30,887 bases of DNA. Origin: Sulfurimonas sp. UBA6014. Its GTDB lineage: Bacteria > Campylobacterota > Campylobacteria > Campylobacterales > Sulfurimonadaceae. This document shows positions 25,115-30,887 of the stretch, piece after piece (position 1 is the first letter of the stretch; the number at the start of each line of letters is the position of its first letter). A program made the translations under genes and the position numbers. The notes below the pieces were generated by a model. It searched no databases and was not told the origin of the DNA. It saw only the letters and a list, made by a program, of their open reading frames with translations. Where the stretch lies: positions 40,102 to 70,988 of the forward strand of contig DJAA01000040.1 of the NCBI GenBank assembly GCA_002428085.1, read 5' to 3'.

Positions 25115-26074
25115 TTAATCTAAATAATCTATTGCATTTAAAAGATGTTGTGGTAATTTGTATTTATGGGATACAACATCTTCGATTTCCATAAAACTAA
25201 ACTCGCCCTTGTTAAATACGACAACTTTATTGGAGTTGTCATGAGAGAGCAAATAATCAACTGCTTGAATCGTAAAATCAAAAGCCATCATTCTATCGTA
25301 CACGGTTGGATTTCCACCTCTTTGAATATGACCCAATATACTTACTCTCGTTTCTAAACCTAATTTATCTTGAATCCATTTATGCGTTTCAGAAGTTTTT
25401 TTAGAGCCCTCAGAGATAATGGCTAAAATATAATTTCGTCCATCTTTTATCTCTTGAATTAACTTCTTTTCTACCTCATCACGTTTAAATTCAACCTCAG
25501 GAATGATACAAATTTCAGCACCGCTAATCATGGAAGCGACAATCGCCAAATAACCACAATCTCTCCCCATGACTTCAATCAAAAAAGCACGATTGAATGA
25601 TGCTGCAGTATCACGTATTTTATCGAGTGCATCTCGAATAACATTTAACGCCGTATCAACCCCTAAACAATACTCTGTTCCATGAATATCGTTATCAATA
25701 GTACTTGGAATTCCAACAAAATTGATATCAAATTCTGAACTAAACTTTTCCATAGCACGGAAAGAGCCATCGCCACCTAAGACGACAACCCCTTGGATAT
25801 CATGAGCCTTGAGATTATTATATGCTTTGAGACGGTGCTCATATTCAAAAAAACGCTTCGAACGAGAAGAGCGAATAATTGTTCCACCTATATGAACGAT
25901 TCCTGCTACATCCTGATGTGTCGCTTTTTTTATTTTATTATCTATAAGCCCTTCCAAACCATCATAAATTAAATAAGGTTCTTGCCCATTTTTTTGTGCA
26001 TAATCAACAAATTTTTTTATTGCTGGATTCATACCTGGTGCATCACCACCAGAACACATTACTGCTAATGCCAT
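25115..26074 (-). CDS. pfkA: 6-phosphofructokinase
   Basis: A 319-aa PfkA-type enzyme phosphorylating fructose-6-P. GGDAPGMNPAI, GGTIIRSSRS, LGGDGSFRAM (D102, G103) and PSTIDNDIHG with catalytic D127 and D129 are present, as are EVMGRDCGYLA and GHIQRGGNPTVYDR. Gly in GGDGS points to ATP as phosphate donor, but residue 124, Gly in ATP enzymes and Lys in PPi enzymes, is Ser. Length equals the short bacterial ATP-Pfk. Well-studied Campylobacter and Helicobacter lack this enzyme, so its presence here suggests the cluster supports glycolytic breakdown. It sits 12 nt upstream of the fusion gene. Confidence 0.94.
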   Translation of the reverse strand: MALAVMCSGGDAPGMNPAIKKFVDYAQKNGQEPYLIYDGLEGLIDNKIKKATHQDVAGIVHIGGTIIRSSRSKRFFEYEHRLKAYNNLKAHDIQGVVVLGGDGSFRAMEKFSSEFDINFVGIPSTIDNDIHGTEYCLGVDTALNVIRDALDKIRDTAASFNRAFLIEVMGRDCGYLAIVASMISGAEICIIPEVEFKRDEVEKKLIQEIKDGRNYILAIISEGSKKTSETHKWIQDKLGLETRVSILGHIQRGGNPTVYDRMMAFDFTIQAVDYLLSHDNSNKVVVFNKGEFSFMEIEDVVSHKYKLPQHLLNAIDYLD

Positions 26075-26104
26075 TTTTTCAATCCTATTTTTAACGTCAT
26101 GTAG

Positions 26105-27754
26105 TTACGCTTTATAATCAAACATTTCAACATAATACTGATTTGCCATTCTGCCTGAGTCAAATTCTGGGTCAATCTCTCTCATAGCATTTTTCATAAT
26201 AGCTACCCATTCTGAGGTCTTGTCGTAATAGAGAGGAATTATTTTATCTTCTAAAATGTCCATCATGTTTGCATTATCCAATCTATCTTGTTCTGCTGAA
26301 CTCAGTTTATAGTCAACTTCAGGGATTGTAAATGCATTTTTTCCATCTCTTGCAAATTCTGGATGCCATCCATCGTTAATTGAAAAGTGAATAGAACCAT
26401 TCATGGTTGCAGTCATCCCGCTTGTTCCACTTGCTTCTCTTGTGATTCTTGGAGTGTTGAGCCAAACATCACTTCCTTGTTTAAGAAGCTTTGATAAAGC
26501 CAATTCATACCCTACTAAAACTGCTATATTTTTATATTTTTGACTGAGTAAAACGAGCTCATTAAATATGTCCATAGCACCGAAGTCTGTTGGATATGGT
26601 TTTCCTGCCCATATAATCTGAACTGGCTTTTCTGTATTTTCAATTAAACCAACAAATCTTTGGAAATCGTATTTTAAAAGACCTGGGCGCTTATACTCTG
26701 CAAAACGTCTTGCCCAAACTATTGTCAAAACTTCTGGGTCAAAAAGTTTACCCGTTTGGTCAGCCACTTCTTCAAAAAGAATCTTCTTGAGGTGTTTTTT
26801 TCTCGCAACCAATTCATAATCTTCATGCTCATCAAGCGCACGTAACAATGTTTTGTCTGTCCAATATTTTTTATTTTGAGCATTCGTAATAGAGATGATT
26901 TCACATCTGTTGGCTACATCTTTCCACATGTCATTAGAGACAATCCCGTGTATTTTAGAAACAGCGTTTGATCTTTTTGCACTTCGAAGAGCACCGACAG
27001 TGAGACTAAAATCATTCTCTGTCTCATAGCCGCTAATAGCACGAACTGTTTCCAAACTGTGTCCAGCAAAAAAGCCCATCTCATGCAAAACATTGATATT
27101 ATGCACTTCATTACCAGCTGCCTCAGGAGTATGCGTCGTAAACACTACATGTTTTCTTAACACTTTCATGTCTTTAAAGCGACTATAGAGCTCATAAACA
27201 AGAGGAAGCGCATGCCCTTCATTCATATGATAAATATCTACTTTACGATTTATAGCTTCAAGAACTTTCACTCCACCAATGCCTAATACTATCTCTTGAG
27301 CGATACGAGTTTTTTCATTTCCATCGTAAAGTTTATGCGTAATTGTACGAGAGAGATAATCGTTTTCATCAGTATCTGTTGATAATAAAATCATTGGAGC
27401 TGAACCAAAAATATCAGGATGAAGAAAGAATGCTTTAATAACTACATCTTGATTGTTGATTCGCACAACAACTTTGAGTGGTAATTCTTCCAAAAATGAG
27501 TAGAATTTTCTTGTATACACTGGTTTAAGAGTACGGTCTTCATTGCGTGTTTGGTCATAATAAGCAAAGCTCCACAACATCCCTATTCCAACTACATTTT
27601 GTTGTAAATCATATACACTTCGCATATGTGAGCCCGCTAAAAATCCCAAACCACCTGAGTATATTTTTAGTGCTTGGTCAATGGCAAATTCCATCGAGAA
27701 ATAAGCTACGCTTGTTGTATATTTTTTATTTATATCGTATGAATGGAGTTTCAT
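26105..27754 (-). CDS. glgP: Short alpha-glucan phosphorylase homologue (GT35) lacking the PLP lysine
   Basis: A 549-aa GT35 protein of the short alpha-glucan phosphorylase group. IYSGGLGFLAGSHMRSVYDL, HMNEGHALPL, FTTHTPEAAGNEVH, WARRFAEYKRPGLL, WAGKPYPTDFGAMD and GSDVWLNTPRITREASGTSG all match the family. In phosphorylases the next residues are MK, with Lys bound to pyridoxal phosphate. Here they are MT: codon ACT at 26411-26413, residue 448. Changing Lys (AAA/AAG) to ACT needs two base changes, so a simple sequencing error is unlikely. Family membership is clear, but phosphorylase activity is in doubt. It may be inactive, regulatory or a PLP-independent transferase. It is 9 nt after pgi. 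Confidence 0.85.
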   Translation of the reverse strand: MKLHSYDINKKYTTSVAYFSMEFAIDQALKIYSGGLGFLAGSHMRSVYDLQQNVVGIGMLWSFAYYDQTRNEDRTLKPVYTRKFYSFLEELPLKVVVRINNQDVVIKAFFLHPDIFGSAPMILLSTDTDENDYLSRTITHKLYDGNEKTRIAQEIVLGIGGVKVLEAINRKVDIYHMNEGHALPLVYELYSRFKDMKVLRKHVVFTTHTPEAAGNEVHNINVLHEMGFFAGHSLETVRAISGYETENDFSLTVGALRSAKRSNAVSKIHGIVSNDMWKDVANRCEIISITNAQNKKYWTDKTLLRALDEHEDYELVARKKHLKKILFEEVADQTGKLFDPEVLTIVWARRFAEYKRPGLLKYDFQRFVGLIENTEKPVQIIWAGKPYPTDFGAMDIFNELVLLSQKYKNIAVLVGYELALSKLLKQGSDVWLNTPRITREASGTSGMTATMNGSIHFSINDGWHPEFARDGKNAFTIPEVDYKLSSAEQDRLDNANMMDILEDKIIPLYYDKTSEWVAIMKNAMREIDPEFDSGRMANQYYVEMFDYKA

Positions 27755-27763
27755 TAATTCACC

Positions 27764-29005
27764 TTAAGAATTTTCTAAATTTTTATATAAAATTTGTTTA
27801 CCTAATTCAACACCTGGTTGATTATAAGTATTTACTTTAAACATGGCACCAAGTAATGATGTTAAGAGTTCAAAATAAACTATGAGTGCACCGATATTTT
27901 TCTCTGAAATAGAGTCTAAAGAGATTGCATCTGTATTGACACCCGACTGAATAACGCTTTGCATCGTTGCTTCACATTGTGCATTTATAAGAGTTGTAAA
28001 GCTTTTACCATTTATAAAGTTTGTTTTCTCAATCCCATAAAGTGTAATATCTGGGATGAGCAAGTCGTTTTTAAAGTCCTCTATATTTATAAAAGTTAAA
28101 CTTTTATTTTTTGGACCCTCTATGACTAATTGTAAGAAAGAGTGTTGATCAACTGCACCAATAATCCCTATTGGTGTCAATCCGACTCGATTGCCATTTG
28201 TGTCTATTTTGCCGAGTGATTCACCCCAAAGCTGGACATACCATTTTGTCAAGTCTTCAAGTCTATCCGCATAGGAAAATACAACGTTTATACTTTGTGT
28301 TTTTGAATTTTCATAAAAAGAGTATGCTTTTTCTAAAAGGTGATTCTCTTTGCCATCAAAAAAACTTGCTATAAAATCTTGTGCGCCGTTTAACAATTTG
28401 ACCATGTCATACCCAGCAAGCGCTAAAGGAACAACCCCTACAGCACTCAAAACTGAAAAACGACCGCCTACATTGTCTGGGATGTTGAACTCATGAAATT
28501 TGTGGTGCTGTGCAAAAACTGAAAGAGAAGAACCCTTGTCTGTAATAGCAAAAATGCGATTATTATCAGCATCCATATCTATTTTACAATAGGCAACAAT
28601 CGTTTTAAATGTAGAAGTTGTCTCAATTGTGGAACCAGATTTGGAAATAAGAAAAAAACAAGCTTTTTCTTTTTTTATTTTTACTAGATTTTCAGTAATG
28701 GTAAGAGGATCTGAATTTTCAAAGAAAATAATCTCTTTGGCATTTGGAGTGATAGGACGAAGAATAGTGTTTATAGCTTTTATCCCTAAAGAGGAGCCAC
28801 CAATCCCCATAACAACAATTTGTTCAAAAGAAGAGGTATCGATTTTTTTCAACTGCTCGATAAAATCCAGTGAGAGAGTCGGCAATTTATAATACCCAAC
28901 TCTCTCACTTTGCATCTCATCTTTGACAACTTCAACGGCATCATTTATTATCTTTTTAGACTCAGAACTCTGAGTAGCTAAAAAATGCTTGTTGAAGGTT
29001 AACAT
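27764..29005 (-). CDS. pgi: Glucose-6-phosphate isomerase
   Basis: A 413-aa enzyme interconverting glucose-6-P and fructose-6-P. VMGIGGSSLGIKAI, LISKSGSTIETTSTF (sugar-phosphate SIS loop), NVGGRFSVLSAVGVVPLA, VDQHSFLQLVIEGP with the ring-opening His, and QPGVELGKQ with the C-terminal Lys are all present. It belongs to the short Pgi form found in epsilonproteobacteria and many other bacteria, versus about 550 residues in E. coli. Its ATG shares one base with the gap stop codon (TAATG), so translation is coupled. Confidence 0.95.
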   Translation of the reverse strand: MLTFNKHFLATQSSESKKIINDAVEVVKDEMQSERVGYYKLPTLSLDFIEQLKKIDTSSFEQIVVMGIGGSSLGIKAINTILRPITPNAKEIIFFENSDPLTITENLVKIKKEKACFFLISKSGSTIETTSTFKTIVAYCKIDMDADNNRIFAITDKGSSLSVFAQHHKFHEFNIPDNVGGRFSVLSAVGVVPLALAGYDMVKLLNGAQDFIASFFDGKENHLLEKAYSFYENSKTQSINVVFSYADRLEDLTKWYVQLWGESLGKIDTNGNRVGLTPIGIIGAVDQHSFLQLVIEGPKNKSLTFINIEDFKNDLLIPDITLYGIEKTNFINGKSFTTLINAQCEATMQSVIQSGVNTDAISLDSISEKNIGALIVYFELLTSLLGAMFKVNTYNQPGVELGKQILYKNLENS

Positions 29006-30000
29006 TATTTATTTCCGACAAACACACACATATCAACTAAACGACTGCTGTATCCCCACTCGTTGTCATACCAAGCTAAAACTTTAACGGTTTTGCCCTC
29101 AACAACACTTACCATATCAGGGATGAAAGTTGAACTGTATGTACTTCCTATGAAGTCACTTGATACTCTTTTGTCATGGTCAATTTCTAGTAAACCTTTA
29201 AAACTACCAGCAGCAGCTTTTTCCATAGCAGCAATAATTTGCTCTTTTGTGACATCTACTTTCAAGTTTGCTGTTAAGTCAACAACAGAAACGTCTGCAG
29301 TTGGAACTCTCATTGCATAGCCATTAAGTTTGCCCTTAAGATTTGGCATAACTAAACTGATAGCTTTTGCAGCGCCTGTTGTTGTAGGAATCATATTTAC
29401 CGCAGCAGCTCTAGCTCTTCTCATATCCGAATCATGTTTTACATCTAAAACATTTTGGTCATTTGTGTATGAGTGAATAGTTGTCATAAGTCCACTTACG
29501 ATTCCAAACTCATCATCTAAAACTTTACAAATTGGTGCCAAGCAGTTTGTTGTACAACTTGCATTTGAAATAATCGCCTCACCTTTATAGCTGTCTGTGT
29601 TAATATTCATAACATACGTTGGTGTATCGTCTTTTGCAGGTGCGGACATAACAACTTTTTTAACACCATTTTTCAAAAAAGCCTGTGCTTTTTCTGTAGT
29701 TAAAAATACACCTGTACACTCGATAACAAGTTCAGCTCCACAACCGCCAAAATCTACTTTATTAGGATCTCTTTCACTAAACATCGTTACTTTTTTGCCA
29801 TTAATTTCAATAGTCTTGTCATCAATAACTTTTGCGTCGATACCTTTATGAACAGAATCATATTTGAGTAGATATGCAAGCATCTCAGGCTTTGCAGTTG
29901 TATTGAGTGCAACTAACTCAATATCTGTTCGCTCACTTACAATCTTTGCAACAATAACACCAATTCTACCAGTTCCATTTATAGCTACTTTTAACGACAT
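29005..30000 (-). CDS. gap: Glyceraldehyde-3-phosphate dehydrogenase, type I
   Basis: A 331-aa enzyme oxidising glyceraldehyde-3-P to 1,3-bisphosphoglycerate with NAD(P). It shows VAINGTGRIG, the catalytic Cys in SNASCTTNCLAPI, HSYTNDQNVLD, RRARAAAVNMIPTTTGAAKA and WYDNEWGYSSRLVD. Two departures are visible in the coenzyme site. The usual NGFGRIGR reads NGTGRIGV, and the Asp that normally follows Asn after strand 2 (N-D) is Thr (N33-T34). Loss of that acid often goes with use of NADP, so coenzyme choice is uncertain. AAGGAAG precedes the ATG. It is the first gene of the carbohydrate cluster, with its own promoter region. Confidence 0.95.
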   Translation of the reverse strand: MSLKVAINGTGRIGVIVAKIVSERTDIELVALNTTAKPEMLAYLLKYDSVHKGIDAKVIDDKTIEINGKKVTMFSERDPNKVDFGGCGAELVIECTGVFLTTEKAQAFLKNGVKKVVMSAPAKDDTPTYVMNINTDSYKGEAIISNASCTTNCLAPICKVLDDEFGIVSGLMTTIHSYTNDQNVLDVKHDSDMRRARAAAVNMIPTTTGAAKAISLVMPNLKGKLNGYAMRVPTADVSVVDLTANLKVDVTKEQIIAAMEKAAAGSFKGLLEIDHDKRVSSDFIGSTYSSTFIPDMVSVVEGKTVKVLAWYDNEWGYSSRLVDMCVFVGNK

Positions 30001-30040
30001 TACACTTCCTTATTTTCACAAAATTTGTTTATCCGACCAT

Positions 30041-30046
30041 TTTATA
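30041..30046 (-). promoter_or_regulatory. Probable -10 box for gap and the carbohydrate operon
   Basis: On the minus strand AGTATAAAATG holds TATAAA about 40 nt upstream of the gap start codon, giving an mRNA start near 30034. No TG extension or clear -35 is seen. The remaining bases of the 188-nt gap to the kinase gene (30047-30188) are very A/T-rich, and I see no further gene in them. Confidence 0.4.
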
Positions 30047-30188
30047 CTATTTCAGATTAATTTATCTTTCATTTTTATAAAAAACATCATGAAAAACATG
30101 TTCATCTCCAAAATTCAACGATTCATAGGGAATAATTGTCATTTGGAATATTTAAAAATCGCTTATTTTAAAGTTTTCATATAATATT

Positions 30189-30887
30189 TCACACCAATTT
30201 TGCAAATTTTAGTCTAAAACAACTCCCATTTTCAGAAGAATCAACTTCGATTTGAATATTCATAGCATACGAGAGTCTTTTGACAATATCAAGTCCTATT
30301 CCACTGCTGTTTTCAGCGCTATAGGAACGTTCAAAAATCTTATTTGGCTCCTTTATCCCTTTGCCACTATCTTGTATACAAAGAGAATCATCTTGCGTGT
30401 ATATCCTTATGCTGCCGTCTTTTGCGTTATATTTACAAGCATTTGAGAGGATGTTCTGAAGGATTTGCTTCATGGCATGTGGATTGAGTTTAGCTTTTAC
30501 TTTTGAACATGAAACACTAAATATTATCTCTGGATAGAGCATCTTTTGTATCTGTACAACATCTTCTACGAGATCACATATCCCTACAAGCTGCATTTGA
30601 AATGTCCCTTCTTGTAACAGTATCGTAAGATTTTCGTGGAGCTCTGAGATAGTATTTACACTTTTACTGAGTCGAATAAGTGCATTATTTTGTTTCAAAT
30701 CTGGATGTTTTTCAAGCAACTTCATGTTTAGTTTTATAGCAGTGACGGGTGTATTCAAGTCATGAATCAAATCTTTTGCAAATTTATCTAGAGTTATTAT
30801 GCTCTCTTGAAGAGGTTTAAGGGCATTTTTTGCAAGTCTATAACTGATAAATGCAAAAACAAAAAGTAAAAATATTTGAATACTGAT
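30189..30887 (-). CDS. Sensor histidine kinase (5' end cut by window edge)
   Basis: The minus-strand frame is open from the window edge to TGA at 30189, 232 residues of a two-component kinase. Codons 30771-30887 encode a hydrophobic helix (IFLLFVFAFISYRLA) and a linker ahead of the phosphoacceptor H-box DLIHDLNTPVTAIKL. The catalytic domain has N-box ILSNACKYN, G1 IQDSGKGI and G2 NSSGIGLDIVKRL. The sensor region and true start lie outside. An apparent start at 30770 is only an internal TTG. Its response regulator is not in view here. It lies upstream of gap on the same strand, separated by 188 nt. Confidence 0.92.
   Translation of the reverse strand: MSIQIFLLFVFAFISYRLAKNALKPLQESIITLDKFAKDLIHDLNTPVTAIKLNMKLLEKHPDLKQNNALIRLSKSVNTISELHENLTILLQEGTFQMQLVGICDLVEDVVQIQKMLYPEIIFSVSCSKVKAKLNPHAMKQILQNILSNACKYNAKDGSIRIYTQDDSLCIQDSGKGIKEPNKIFERSYSAENSSGIGLDIVKRLSYAMNIQIEVDSSENGSCFRLKFAKLV

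Noticed and set aside
1..30887. CRISPR arrays, tRNA or rRNA genes, prophage or toxin-antitoxin genes
   Set aside because: No spaced direct repeats, cloverleaf sequences, ribosomal RNA blocks or phage-type genes were seen on either strand.

Overview
The window reads as a piece of a Campylobacterota (Epsilonproteobacteria) chromosome, most likely a Sulfurimonas-like free-living member. This rests on the low GC content, the Campylobacter-type gene order (ribonuclease Y, 5-formyl-THF cyclo-ligase, TlpA-like lipoprotein, ftsY, radA; fliL next to acpS), the epsilon-style short Pgi and extended -10 promoters. No species-level assignment can be proven from the sequence alone. There are no rRNA, tRNA, CRISPR or phage genes. 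One short inverted-repeat element of probable mobile origin lies upstream of fliL.

Layout: (1) 1-12.6 kb is mostly core housekeeping. It holds a partial DUF455 ferritin-like protein (-), an MBL-fold hydrolase plus methyltransferase pair (+), a hot-dog thioesterase/cmoB pair (-), a CDF metal exporter (+), rny and its cyclo-ligase partner (-), then a + strand run of TlpA-like lipoprotein, ftsY, radA, an unknown 86-aa protein and a beta-carbonic anhydrase. The inverted-repeat element follows, then fliL-acpS (+), thiS (-) and an orphan OmpR-type response regulator (+). (2) 12.67-30.0 kb is one uninterrupted minus-strand cluster of eleven carbohydrate genes with gaps of at most 30 nt or overlaps. 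In transcription order these are gap, pgi, a short GT35 phosphorylase homologue, pfkA, a nucleotidyltransferase/phosphohexomutase-like fusion, two GH57 enzymes, a GalT homologue, two GT5 glycogen synthases and glgB. (3) The right edge holds the 3' part of a membrane sensor histidine kinase, upstream of gap on the same strand.

Together the cluster looks like a storage-polysaccharide module that joins alpha-glucan synthesis (two synthases, branching enzyme, a nucleotidyltransferase in place of a recognisable glgC), remodelling (two GH57 enzymes) and entry into glycolysis (Pgi, Pfk, Gap). The most unusual points are inside it. The phosphorylase homologue has Thr where the family has its PLP-binding Lys. 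The phosphohexomutase-like half of the fusion has lost all four catalytic loops. Thus both proteins expected to handle glucose-1-phosphate after phosphorolysis look altered, which makes the real carbon flow through this cluster an open question.
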